Shown: positions 1-7,754 of the stretch, in pieces
Position numbering within the stretch: the first letter of the stretch is position 1
Layout: each line of letters opens with the position of its first letter
NCBI GenBank assembly: GCA_905197485.1
Contig: CAJJYZ010000024.1
Location: forward strand, 1-37,002
Source of the DNA: an uncultured Lachnospiraceae bacterium
GTDB taxonomy: Bacteria > Bacillota > Clostridia > Lachnospirales > Lachnospiraceae
Reading direction: 5' to 3'
Length of the DNA stretch: 37,002 nucleotides
The notes under the pieces: generated by a model
The model's database searches: none
Seen by the model: only the letters and a program-made list of their open reading frames with translations
What the model was told of the DNA's origin: nothing
Made by a program: the position numbers and the translations under genes

Positions 1-137
1 GATGGGACATTTTCCCTTGGGGTATATTAGGACATTATCATAAATGGTTTATAAATAATCAAAGAATATAAAAAGAGGTCTTGTTTTTTTATGAAATATG
101 TGATAAGGTAAACAAGATTAAAAATTGAATGACTGAA
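1..137. other. AT-rich upstream leader region, no gene seen
   Basis: No credible coding sequence is visible here. The region is AT-rich and must contain the promoter for the lysine riboswitch transcript, but I could not pick a convincing -35/-10 pair. The first 22 bases contain GGGACATTTTC followed by CCCTTGGGG. This resembles, on the opposite strand, sequence beside the REP-like hairpin at the right end of the window (GAAAATGTCCC at 36963-36973), so it may be a decayed piece of the same repeat family. Confidence 0.4.
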
Positions 138-299
138 AAGATAGAGGCGCGATGATAATGAGTAAGATTTGACATAAGGCTGGACAGGCTGTGAAATCAG
201 AAAGGTAGAATCGCCGAAGAATTGTTTCTTTGTCCGAGAAACTTTTCTGGGATGTCGCAGAAGATGCGGCGTACTGTCACAGGTGTGGAGAGCTATCAA
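138..299 (+). ncRNA. Lysine riboswitch (L-box)
   Basis: The sequence carries the conserved L-box pieces in order: AGAGGCGCGATGATAATGAG near 143-162, CGCCGAAG near 213-220, the TTGTCC and GGGAT pairing region, and ACTGTCACAGG followed by GGAGAGCTATC at the 3' side. The closing helix P1 is visible as GATAG (140-144) pairing with CTATC (293-297). A terminator lies about 30 bases downstream, followed by an NhaC-superfamily carrier. Lysine binding is expected to favour the terminator, lowering expression when lysine is abundant. The recognition is from remembered consensus, not a covariance search. Confidence 0.9.
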
Positions 300-328
300 A
301 GATTATAGATTTATATTTTTAAAAAGGG

Positions 329-365
329 AAGCCGTGAACATATCTGTGTGTTCATGGCTTTTTTT
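329..365 (+). terminator. Lysine riboswitch expression-platform terminator
   Basis: Twelve-base arms AAGCCGTGAACA (329-340) and TGTTCATGGCTT (349-360) pair with a single G-U wobble around an 8-base loop, followed directly by a T run. The hairpin lies between the L-box and the carrier start codon at 416, as expected for a premature terminator controlled by the riboswitch. Confidence 0.9.
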
Positions 366-415
366 ACACACTTTTTTCAGTAGTTCAGAAAAAAGAAAGA
401 AAAGAGGAATGAAAG

Positions 416-2023
416 ATGAGAAAGATTTCAAAGAAAAAAGTATTAGCAGTTATAAGTTGTGTACTGCTATGTGTACTGATGTGTTCTCTGACTGTGTTTG
501 CTGCAGAGGGAGAAGTGCCGGATACAAAATATTATGCAACATTTTGGGGATTAATTCCACCGATTGTTGCAATTGCGTTGGCGCTGATAACAAAAGAAGT
601 ATATAGTTCGTTGTTTGTGGGAATTTTGGTAGGCGCATTGTTGTATTCTGAGTTTTCTTTTGAAGGAACCGTTGTACATATTTTCCAAGGCGGAATTATC
701 AGTGTTCTTTCAGATAGCTATAATGTGGGGATTCTCGTATTTCTTGTGATTTTAGGAGCGATGGTTTGCCTGATGAATCGAGCAGGAGGTTCGGCTGCGT
801 TTGGCCGATGGGCGAGTGAACATATCAAATCACGTGCAGGAGCACAGCTTGCTACAATTGCATTGGGTATCTTAATTTTTATTGATGACTATTTTAACTG
901 TTTAACCGTCGGAAGTGTGATGAGACCGGTAACAGATAAACATAATATTTCACGCGCAAAACTAGCATATTTGATTGATGCAACAGCCGCTCCTGTATGT
1001 ATTATTGCGCCGATTTCTTCTTGGGCAGCAGCGGTAACAGGATTTGTAGAAGGAGAAGATGGATTTTCAATTTTTATTCAAGCGATTCCATATAACTTTT
1101 ATGCATTGCTTACAATTGTGATGATGATAGGCATGGTAGTAATGAACTGTGAATTTGGTTCTATGAAAGTACATGAGAATAATGCAAGAAAAGGAGACAT
1201 TTATACAACAGAGAGTCGTCCATATTCCAATGCTTCCGAAGAAGAAATTGGAAGAAAAGGAACGGTGATTGACTTGGTAATTCCGATTTTTTCTTTAATT
1301 GTATGTTGTGTCATTGGAATGATTTATACAGGTGGCTTTTTTGAAGGAGCCAGCTTTGTGGAAGCGTTTTCGAATAGTGATGCATCTGTAGGATTGGTAC
1401 TTGGAAGTTTCTTCGGTTTGATTATTACGATTGTTTTATATATGGTTCGTAAAGTATTGAAATTCAGTGATTGCATGGCATGTATTCCGGAAGGATTCAA
1501 GGCAATGGTTCCGGCAATCATGATTCTCACGTTTGCATGGACCTTGAAAGCAATGACAGATAGTCTTGGAGCAGCTGCATTTGTAGCAGAAGGTGTAGAA
1601 AAATTAGCTGGTGGATTGATGGGATTTTTACCTGCGATTGTATTTATCATAGGTGCATTCCTTGCATTTGCAACAGGAACATCTTGGGGAACATTTGGAA
1701 TTTTAATACCGATTGTTGTTGCTATTTTTGCGGAATCAAATCATGAATTGATGATTATTTCTATTTCAGCTTGTATGGCGGGTGCAGTTTGTGGAGATCA
1801 TTGTTCACCGATTTCTGATACAACGATTATGGCATCGGCAGGAGCGCAGTGTGATCATGTAAATCATGTGTCCACACAGATTCCATATGTTGTAACGGCT
1901 GCGATTGTTTCTTTTATAACGTATATTATTGCAGGTTTTGTGCAGTCTGCATGGATTTCACTTCCGATAGGAATTGGTTTGATGATTGAAACAATTTGTG
2001 TGATGAAAAAAGTAAATAAGTAG
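416..2023 (+). CDS. NhaC-superfamily carrier, probable riboswitch-controlled lysine transporter
   Basis: A 535-residue polytopic membrane protein of the Na+/H+ antiporter NhaC superfamily. The N-terminus is positively charged and followed by a hydrophobic stretch ending near VFAA, like a cleavable signal or first helix. About a dozen hydrophobic segments follow. Characteristic stretches include IFIDDYFNCLTVGSVMRPV, DATAAPVCIIAPISSWAA and GDHCSPISDTT. The ATG at 416 has a GAGGA ribosome-binding site 7 bases upstream. The gene stands alone between the lysine riboswitch/terminator and its own terminator at 2033. NhaC-like carriers under LYS elements have been proposed as lysine transporters (LysW type), so lysine/cation exchange or symport is inferred from the control element. 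The protein sequence alone would only give an NhaC-family antiporter. Substrate confidence is moderate and family confidence is high. Confidence 0.88.
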   Translation: MRKISKKKVLAVISCVLLCVLMCSLTVFAAEGEVPDTKYYATFWGLIPPIVAIALALITKEVYSSLFVGILVGALLYSEFSFEGTVVHIFQGGIISVLSDSYNVGILVFLVILGAMVCLMNRAGGSAAFGRWASEHIKSRAGAQLATIALGILIFIDDYFNCLTVGSVMRPVTDKHNISRAKLAYLIDATAAPVCIIAPISSWAAAVTGFVEGEDGFSIFIQAIPYNFYALLTIVMMIGMVVMNCEFGSMKVHENNARKGDIYTTESRPYSNASEEEIGRKGTVIDLVIPIFSLIVCCVIGMIYTGGFFEGASFVEAFSNSDASVGLVLGSFFGLIITIVLYMVRKVLKFSDCMACIPEGFKAMVPAIMILTFAWTLKAMTDSLGAAAFVAEGVEKLAGGLMGFLPAIVFIIGAFLAFATGTSWGTFGILIPIVVAIFAESNHELMIISISACMAGAVCGDHCSPISDTTIMASAGAQCDHVNHVSTQIPYVVTAAIVSFITYIIAGFVQSAWISLPIGIGLMIETICVMKKVNK

Positions 2024-2032
2024 AGAAAAACG

Positions 2033-2067
2033 AAACCGGTGTAGCAAAAAGCAATACCGGTTTTTGG
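2033..2067 (+). terminator. Terminator after the lysine carrier gene
   Basis: Arms AAACCGGT (2033-2040) and ACCGGTTT (2056-2063) are perfectly complementary around a 15-base loop, with a run of five T (2061-2065) ending the right arm. It lies 10 bases after the stop codon of the NhaC-like gene. Confidence 0.85.
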
Positions 2068-2155
2068 TTGTCAGTATATTAGGAATGTGTTACGATATAA
2101 TAAATATATCGAAGAATTGTATATTCGATAAAAGAAAATATAAGGAGGCCTGATG

Positions 2156-3082
2156 ATGAAATTAGATATGCATTGTCATGTGAAAGAAGGCTCCATTGAC
2201 AGTAAAGTAAGTCTGGATGAGTATATTACCTTGTTAAAAGAGCAGGGATTTCAGGGAATGCTCATTACAGATCATAATACGTATAACGGATACCGCTATT
2301 GGAAGGACCAGATACGAGGAAAACGGCATACGGATTTTGTCGTTCTAAAAGGAATCGAGTATGATACGTGTGACGCGGGGCATATTATTGTAATTATGCC
2401 GGAGGGCGTGCGTATGCGTCTTTTAGAGGCAAAGGGACTTCCGGTTACAAAGTTGATTGACTTTGTACACAAAAACGGCGGAATTTTAGGACCTGCTCAC
2501 CCATGCGGAGAAAAATATCTGAGTTTGGTGAATACGAAAGGTTATCAGAAGAATCCGGAAATCATTCAAAAGTTTGATTTTATAGAGGCGTTTAATACAT
2601 GTGAGCCGGACGAATCGAACCGGGCGGCATTCGAACTGGCACAAAAATATGGGAAACCAATGTTCGGAGGAAGTGATTCCCACAGACAGTCTTGCGTGGG
2701 GCAGGCTTATACGATTCTGCCGGAGGATGTAACGTGTGAGACAGAGCTTATTACGCTCATCCGCAAGAAACCGAATCTGGAAGCCGGGGGAACGATGCAC
2801 GTGAAGGCTTCCAAAGAGATTATGGGTCCGGTAAGCAAAGCGCTGACGTATTCCTTCTGGGTATATAATAAGGGAGGAGCGGTGGCAAGGTCCTTTAAGA
2901 GAAGAGCGAAAGGCAGGGAAGAGAATCCGGCAGACCCGATTGACCCGATTGAAGCAGAATACTTGAAAGAGAAAGCGAAGAAGAGTCAGAAAGGGCGGCT
3001 GGAATACCGCAGTTCCATGTGGGAAGAAACGATTCAGAAGAAAAAAGAAGAGAAGAAATACAAAAAAGAGAACAGACATTGA
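2156..3082 (+). CDS. PHP-domain metal-dependent phosphoesterase
   Basis: A 308-residue protein with a polymerase-and-histidinol-phosphatase (PHP) fold. Metal-binding signatures appear in order: MHCH at residues 4-7, ITDHN near 38-42, GIEYD, GPAHPCG near 120, and GGSDSHR near 181-187. These suggest a multi-metal phosphoesterase related to TrpH/YciV-like enzymes acting on nucleotide or phosphorylated small-molecule substrates; the substrate is unknown. The last 70 residues are highly charged and lysine-rich and lie outside the PHP core. Two adjacent ATGs exist at 2153 and 2156. The second is preferred because AGGAGG (2143-2148) is then 7 bases away rather than 4. The gene is monocistronic; the promoter of the cobalamin leader overlaps its stop codon. 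Confidence 0.85.
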   Translation: MKLDMHCHVKEGSIDSKVSLDEYITLLKEQGFQGMLITDHNTYNGYRYWKDQIRGKRHTDFVVLKGIEYDTCDAGHIIVIMPEGVRMRLLEAKGLPVTKLIDFVHKNGGILGPAHPCGEKYLSLVNTKGYQKNPEIIQKFDFIEAFNTCEPDESNRAAFELAQKYGKPMFGGSDSHRQSCVGQAYTILPEDVTCETELITLIRKKPNLEAGGTMHVKASKEIMGPVSKALTYSFWVYNKGGAVARSFKRRAKGREENPADPIDPIEAEYLKEKAKKSQKGRLEYRSSMWEETIQKKKEEKKYKKENRH

Positions 3083-3107
3083 AAAGCAAGAAAAATTATG
3101 CTATAAT
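3079..3107 (+). promoter_or_regulatory. Sigma-A-type promoter of the cobalamin operon
   Basis: TTGAAA (3079-3084) and a perfect TATAAT (3102-3107) are separated by exactly 17 bases. The -35 hexamer overlaps the stop codon of the PHP gene. Transcription would start around 3114, just before the cobalamin riboswitch. Confidence 0.8.
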
Positions 3108-3127
3108 GATTCGAATTTAATAGAGAG

Positions 3128-3302
3128 CAGTCAGGTGTCAGAGCAGATGATGAGAGATTGTCTGGCTCTGGTGAAAAGGGAAACAGGTGAGAATCCTGTA
3201 CGAACTCGTCACCGTAATAAGGGAGTTGATGCCGCAATATCACTGGGAAACTGGGAAGATGGCAAAGACTATGAGCTTTGAGTCGGGAGACCTGCCTGGC
3301 TG
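3128..3302 (+). ncRNA. Cobalamin (B12) riboswitch
   Basis: The B12 box appears as GAGTCGGGAGACCTGCCT near 3280-3297. Upstream elements match the family in order: GGTGAAAAGGGAA near 3170-3182, an ACAGGTGAGAATCCTGTA hairpin, and CACTGGGAAACTGGGAAG near 3241-3258. The outer helix can be drawn as CAGTCAGG (3128-3135) with CCTGGCTG (3295-3302), with one G-U pair. It controls the following terminator and so the whole import and biosynthesis operon; adenosylcobalamin is expected to repress. Identified by eye from consensus. Confidence 0.92.
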
Positions 3303-3394
3303 TTGTACGGAAGCATGTGCTTCAGACCACGAGTAACTGGTTGTACGTGAAGAGTTCAGTTGAAGAATTACTTTGCTGATTATTTTTTGTGTAC

Positions 3395-3425
3395 AATCCT
3401 TTGCCATTTGGCAAAGGATTTTTTG
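3395..3425 (+). terminator. Cobalamin riboswitch terminator
   Basis: A perfect 11-base stem, AATCCTTTGCC (3395-3405) with GGCAAAGGATT (3410-3420) around loop ATTT, runs straight into T residues. It lies about 90 bases after the B12 box and 70 bases before the cbiK start, so it is the probable off-switch of the operon. The stretch 3303-3394 before it contains a small GAAGCA/TGCTTC hairpin and the remaining expression platform, with no gene. Confidence 0.9.
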
Positions 3426-3494
3426 CGTTAGAAAAACAAAGGAGCCGGGCGAGAAGAACTGTTTTCGTGAATAAGAGAAAAGGAGAGAAAAAAG

Positions 3495-4694
3495 ATGAAA
3501 AAGAAAATGGTTATGGTACTTCTCGCTATGGCTATGACAGGCAGTTTTGTTATAACCGGATGTGGAGGAAACGACAAAAAACAAGAACAGACAAAGCAGG
3601 AAGAGACACAGAAAGATAGTAGCGCAGATAAAAAAGCAGCAGATGAAGTTGCAGATTTAATCGATGCAATTTACGTACAACAGAGAACGGATGAGACAGA
3701 TGAACAGTGTAAGAAGGCAAAAGAAGCTTGGGACAAACTGACAGACAAACAGAAAGAACTGGTAGAAGGAGAATTCGCTTCACCGGATTACTTCGGAGCA
3801 GATACGGGAGACGCATCGAAGGATGACCCTCGAAATCAGGATGAAATCGGAGAAAATGAGATTCTTGTTGTAAGTTTTGGTACTTCGTTTAATGACAGCA
3901 GGGTACAGGATATCAAAGGAATTGAGGATGCAATTCAAACAGCGAATCCGGGTTGGTCTGTCAGACGTGCATTTACAGCACAGATTATTATCAATCATGT
4001 GCAGGCAAGAGATGGAGAGCAGATTGATAACATGGAGCAGGCTTTGGAGCGTGCAGTAAAAAACGGAGTAAAAAATCTGGTTGTACAGCCAACACATTTG
4101 ATGCATGGCGCAGAGTATGATGAGCTGATGGAAGTAGTAGAGGCGTACAAAGATAAATTTGAGTCTGTCAAAGTAGCAGAACCGCTTCTTGGTGAGGTCG
4201 GAAAAGACGCGACGGTTATCAATGCAGATAAAGAGGCGGTTGCCAAAGCAGTAGTAGATGCCTCAATCAAAGAGGCTGGATTCACGGATGTGAATACTTC
4301 TAAAGAGGAAGGTACAGCATTTGTATTCCTTGGACATGGAACTTCACATACGGCGAAAGTTTCCTATAGTCAGATGCAGACACAGATGAAAGAGTTAGGT
4401 TATGAGAATATGTTTATCGGAACCGTAGAAGGAGAGCCGGAAGAGACTTCCTGTGAAGAAGTGATAAAAGCGGTATCTGAAGCCGGATATAAAAAGGTAG
4501 TGCTTCGCCCGCTTATGGTTGTTGCAGGAGACCATGCTAATAATGATATGGCAGGAGCGGAAGAAGATTCCTGGGCAAGTATGTTTGAGGCATCCGGAAA
4601 GTTTGAATCTGTAGAATCTCAGATTACCGGATTGGGTGGAATTGATGCCATTCAGAAAATTTATGTGGAACATACTGCAAATATGATGAAATAA
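3495..4694 (+). CDS. cbiK: Lipoprotein-anchored CbiK-type sirohydrochlorin cobaltochelatase
   Basis: A 399-residue protein. Residues 1-23 are a lipoprotein signal peptide with lipobox ITGC (lipidated Cys23), so the enzyme should sit on the outer face of the membrane. A charged linker follows. Residues about 48-92 resemble a small helical module seen in clostridial surface proteins (AWDKLTDKQKELVEG). The CbiK chelatase domain spans about 121-399. Catalytic/metal histidines are visible in VQPTHLMHG (His201) and FLGHGTSH (His281); VVAGDHANNDM near 342-352 is also conserved. CbiK normally inserts cobalt into sirohydrochlorin in the cytosol, and Gram-negative periplasmic CbiK forms are also known. 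It is first in the B12-riboswitch operon and is followed by two more lipoproteins and an ABC importer. The exported form could be a scavenging chelatase or a tetrapyrrole/metal-binding protein. Fold assignment is strong; the true reaction is uncertain. Confidence 0.88.
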   Translation: MKKKMVMVLLAMAMTGSFVITGCGGNDKKQEQTKQEETQKDSSADKKAADEVADLIDAIYVQQRTDETDEQCKKAKEAWDKLTDKQKELVEGEFASPDYFGADTGDASKDDPRNQDEIGENEILVVSFGTSFNDSRVQDIKGIEDAIQTANPGWSVRRAFTAQIIINHVQARDGEQIDNMEQALERAVKNGVKNLVVQPTHLMHGAEYDELMEVVEAYKDKFESVKVAEPLLGEVGKDATVINADKEAVAKAVVDASIKEAGFTDVNTSKEEGTAFVFLGHGTSHTAKVSYSQMQTQMKELGYENMFIGTVEGEPEETSCEEVIKAVSEAGYKKVVLRPLMVVAGDHANNDMAGAEEDSWASMFEASGKFESVESQITGLGGIDAIQKIYVEHTANMMK

Positions 4695-4706
4695 CAGAGG
4701 GAAAAT

Positions 4707-5546
4707 ATGAGAAAAAAGATTACGGCAATCGCCAGTTTGTTATTGGCTGGAATGTTGGTATTCGGAGGCTGTGGGGCAAAGAGCGAGCAGCCGAAGGAAA
4801 CAAAAAAAGAACAGACAGAAGAAAAAAATGCGAAGAAGGCAGAATTAGAGGACGGTACATATTCCGCGGACTTTAAGACAGATAGCGGGATGTTTCATGT
4901 GAGCGAAGCGTGCGATGGAAAAGGAACATTGACCGTAGAAGACGGAGAGATGACGATTCATATTTCGCTTGCGTCGAAAAAGATTGTGAACTTGTATCCG
5001 GGTCTTGCAGAAGATGCAGAACAGGAAGGGGCAGCAATTTTAGAGCCGACAATTGATACGGTTACCTACGAAGACGGTGCGACAGAAGAGGTGTATGGAT
5101 ATGATGTTCCGGTTCCTTCTTTGAATGAGGAATTTGACCTTGCGCTTATCGGGACAAAAGGCAAATGGTACGACCACAAAGTATCGGTATCCAATCCGGT
5201 GGCTAAGGAGTCGACAGCAGCTCTTGCAGATGGAACATATGAGATGGAATTGACCTTTGAAGGTGGAAGCGGGAAAGCCAAGGTACAGTCTCCTGCGATT
5301 GTGACAATAAAAGAAGGAAAAGCGACTGCGAAAATAGAATGGAGCAGTCCAAATTATGATTATATGCTTGTAGGCGGAGAGAAATATCTTCCGGTGAATA
5401 CGGAGGGAAACTCGGTATTCGAGATTCCTGTCACTGTGTTTGATGAACCGATGGACGTAGTAGGAGATACCGTTGCCATGAGCGAACCACATGAGATTGA
5501 TTATAAGCTTACATTTCATTCAGACAAGGTAAAAGAGGCAGAATAA
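4707..5546 (+). CDS. Lipoprotein with two NEAT-like beta-domain repeats (metal/tetrapyrrole-binding candidate)
   Basis: A 279-residue lipoprotein with signal peptide and lipobox FGGC (Cys22), then a short charged linker. Two related halves follow, each starting with a DGTY motif: LEDGTY near residue 47 and LADGTY near 170. The second half contains PNYDYMLVGGEKYLP and ends with HEIDYKLTFHSD, reminiscent of the conserved ends of NEAT (iron-transport-associated, heme-binding) domains. The first half has LYPGLAEDAEQEGAAI and GKWYDHKV. Resemblance to NEAT domains is my inference from these motifs. It sits 12 bases after cbiK and 12 before the binding-protein gene, so it is probably part of a surface uptake module, perhaps binding a corrinoid, cobalt or heme-like ligand. 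It could also be an unrelated Ig-like surface protein. Confidence 0.65.
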   Translation: MRKKITAIASLLLAGMLVFGGCGAKSEQPKETKKEQTEEKNAKKAELEDGTYSADFKTDSGMFHVSEACDGKGTLTVEDGEMTIHISLASKKIVNLYPGLAEDAEQEGAAILEPTIDTVTYEDGATEEVYGYDVPVPSLNEEFDLALIGTKGKWYDHKVSVSNPVAKESTAALADGTYEMELTFEGGSGKAKVQSPAIVTIKEGKATAKIEWSSPNYDYMLVGGEKYLPVNTEGNSVFEIPVTVFDEPMDVVGDTVAMSEPHEIDYKLTFHSDKVKEAE

Positions 5547-5558
5547 GAGGATAAGAAT

Positions 5559-6716
5559 ATGTGGGGAAGAAAAAAATCAAGAAAATGGATTTGTCTGATT
5601 TTAACAGGACTGTTGGGGCTTTCGGGCTGTGACAGTCCTTCTTCCAATTCAGGGAAAGAGCAGGTGAAGGAATCCGCTTCCGAATTGGTTCATGAAAGCT
5701 GCATGGAGCTTCATTACGCAGAGAATTTTCAAGTGGACTATTATCAGGGCGGATATACGATGCTTACAATGCCGATGGAAGGAATGCAATTTCTGGTTGT
5801 ACCGGAGGGAAAGCGTGTGCCGAAGAACTTGGAAGAAGAAGTCGTGGTACTGAAACGTCCGATTGAAAATATCTATCTTGTCGCCTCTTCGGTGATGGAT
5901 ATGTTCAGTGAACTACAAGCTCTGGATACGATTGCATTTTCGGGTCAGAAAGAAGAAAACTGGTATATTGAAGAAGCGAGAAAGGCGATGGAGAATGGGG
6001 ATATCGTATACGCAGGCAAGTATAATCAACCGGATTATGAAAGAATTGTAACAGGAGAGTGTTCACTGGCAATTGAAAACATGATGATTTCCCATACCCC
6101 GGAAGTGAAGGAGAAGCTGGAAGAATTCGGAATACCGGTGATGATTGAACGTTCCAGTTATGAGTCGCATCCTCTGGGAAGAGTGGAATGGGTGAAGTTT
6201 TTCGGAGCGCTTCTAGGAAAAGAAGAGGAAGCGGAGAAGATTTTTGAGGAACAGGAACAGATACTCAAAGAAGTACTATCTCAGGAAAATACAGGAAAGA
6301 CAGTGGCATTTTTCTTTGTCACATCCAATGGGATGATTCAGGTTCGTCAATCCAATGATTATATTCCTAAGATGATTGAACTGGCAGGCGGGAAGTATAT
6401 TTTCCCGAATCTCGGAGATGAGGAGACAAAACGTTCGACCATGAATATGCAGGTAGAACAGTTTTATGATGGAGCGAAAGAGGCGGACTATCTTATTTAT
6501 AACAGTTCCATAGACGGTGGAGTGAAAAATAAGGAAGAACTATTGGAAAAATGCGAAGTGCTGAAGGACTTTAAGGCAGTCAAAGAAGGAAATGTCTGGT
6601 GCACTTCTAATAATATGTATCAGCAGTCCCTTTCGATTGGTTATCTGATGGAAGACGTGAACCGGATGCTGCACGATAAAACCGAAGATATGCATTATCT
6701 GTTCCGATTAGAGTAG
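5559..6716 (+). CDS. ABC transporter substrate-binding lipoprotein, FecB/BtuF-like
   Basis: A 385-residue lipoprotein; the signal peptide ends in lipobox LSGC (Cys24). The rest has the length and layout of class III periplasmic binding proteins (two alpha/beta lobes joined by a long helix). It includes PIENIYLVASSVMDMF, a mid-protein IPVMIERSSYESHPLGRVEWVK-type stretch, and C-terminal KEADYLIYNSSIDGG and AVKEGNVWCT blocks typical of siderophore, heme and vitamin B12 binders. The operon partners are a FecCD permease and an ATPase 15 bases downstream and beyond. The B12 riboswitch suggests a corrinoid, cobalt complex or tetrapyrrole ligand, but sequence cannot separate these from iron-siderophore or heme. 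The ATG at 5559 has a GAGG site 8 bases upstream. Confidence 0.8.
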   Translation: MWGRKKSRKWICLILTGLLGLSGCDSPSSNSGKEQVKESASELVHESCMELHYAENFQVDYYQGGYTMLTMPMEGMQFLVVPEGKRVPKNLEEEVVVLKRPIENIYLVASSVMDMFSELQALDTIAFSGQKEENWYIEEARKAMENGDIVYAGKYNQPDYERIVTGECSLAIENMMISHTPEVKEKLEEFGIPVMIERSSYESHPLGRVEWVKFFGALLGKEEEAEKIFEEQEQILKEVLSQENTGKTVAFFFVTSNGMIQVRQSNDYIPKMIELAGGKYIFPNLGDEETKRSTMNMQVEQFYDGAKEADYLIYNSSIDGGVKNKEELLEKCEVLKDFKAVKEGNVWCTSNNMYQQSLSIGYLMEDVNRMLHDKTEDMHYLFRLE

Positions 6717-6731
6717 GAGAAGGAGAAAAAC

Positions 6732-7754
6732 ATGACAGAAAAAAGAAGAGTGAGATATACAATCGTTTTTATCGTGTTATGCATGGGAGTCGTTGTATTT
6801 CTAGGGTTAAATGCATGCATTGGAAGTGTATCATTTGCCTGGTCTGATATTGTACATGCATTGACAGGCGTGGTAAAGGAAGGAAATGTAGTGGAAATTT
6901 TATGGAAGATTCGTCTTCCAAGAGCTGTAGCGGTATTGGTTCTCGGAGGAGCGCTGGGACTTTCCGGGTATTTGTTGCAGACATTTTTTCACAATCCTAT
7001 TGCAGGACCTTTCGTGCTTGGAATTTCATCCGGTTCCAAGATGGTGGTAGCGCTTGTCATGATTGGGCTTCTTGGTCAGGGAATGACAGTCTCCTCTTCT
7101 GTCATGATTCTAGCTGCATTTATTGGAGCGTTGCTTTCTATGGGATTTGTGCTTCTGATGTCCACCAAGGTGAAAGGAATGTCTATGCTTGTCGTAAGCG
7201 GAGTTATGATTGGATATATCTGTTCTGCGATTACAGAACTTGTTGTGACATTTGCCGATGATGCGGAGATTGTGAATTTGCATAACTGGTCCAGAGGGAG
7301 TTTTTCCGGTATGACGTGGGAGAATGTAAAAGTTATGTCCATCGTATGTGCAGTTACATACATTCTGACATTTTTACTGTCAAAACCGTTGGATGCGTAT
7401 CGGTTGGGAGAGTCCTATGCGAAGAACATGGGGGTAAACGTCCATGCTCTTCGGATATGGATTGTCCTGTTATCCAGTTTGTTGGCGGCATGTATTGTAG
7501 CATTTGCCGGACCGATTTCATTCGTTGGAATTGCCACACCACATATTGTGAAGAAGATGCTTGGGACAGCGCAACCACTTCTTTTGATGCCCGCCTGTGT
7601 GCTGGGAGGAAGTGTGTTTTGTCTGTTTTGCGACTTGCTGGCAAGGACGGTATTGGCGCCGACGGAGCTTAGCATCAGTACGGTTACAGCTATTTTCGGG
7701 GCTCCGGTTGTGTTGTGGGTTATGGTAAAACGCAGAAAAGGAGAAATCGTATAA
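6732..7754 (+). CDS. FecCD/BtuC-family ABC transporter permease
   Basis: A 340-residue, strongly hydrophobic protein with about ten membrane helices, the size and pattern of BtuC/FecC/FhuB-type permeases. Family marks include KIRLPRAVAVLVLGGALGLSG, LLQTFFHNPIAGPFVLGISSG (residues about 76-96), and the cytoplasmic coupling region FVGIATPHIVKKMLG near residue 265. A good AGGAGA ribosome-binding site precedes the ATG at 6732. The stop codon overlaps the ATPase start by one base (TAATG). It forms the membrane channel for the lipoprotein binding protein just upstream, probably importing a B12-related compound given the riboswitch. Confidence 0.88.
   Translation: MTEKRRVRYTIVFIVLCMGVVVFLGLNACIGSVSFAWSDIVHALTGVVKEGNVVEILWKIRLPRAVAVLVLGGALGLSGYLLQTFFHNPIAGPFVLGISSGSKMVVALVMIGLLGQGMTVSSSVMILAAFIGALLSMGFVLLMSTKVKGMSMLVVSGVMIGYICSAITELVVTFADDAEIVNLHNWSRGSFSGMTWENVKVMSIVCAVTYILTFLLSKPLDAYRLGESYAKNMGVNVHALRIWIVLLSSLLAACIVAFAGPISFVGIATPHIVKKMLGTAQPLLLMPACVLGGSVFCLFCDLLARTVLAPTELSISTVTAIFGAPVVLWVMVKRRKGEIV

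Noticed and set aside
27..299. 90-codon open frame on the minus strand at the left edge
   Set aside because: It lies across the lysine riboswitch on the opposite strand, has no recognisable family and no convincing ribosome-binding site.
2068..2101. Promoter for the PHP gene (TTGTCA and TATAAT)
   Set aside because: The TATAAT at 2096-2101 is good, but the only -35-like hexamer is 22 bases away, too far for a normal sigma-A promoter. A promoter is likely nearby but I cannot place it.
2486..3079. 197-codon open frame antisense to the PHP gene
   Set aside because: It is antisense to a clear PHP protein; its composition mirrors the purine-rich coding strand and it has no recognisable domain.
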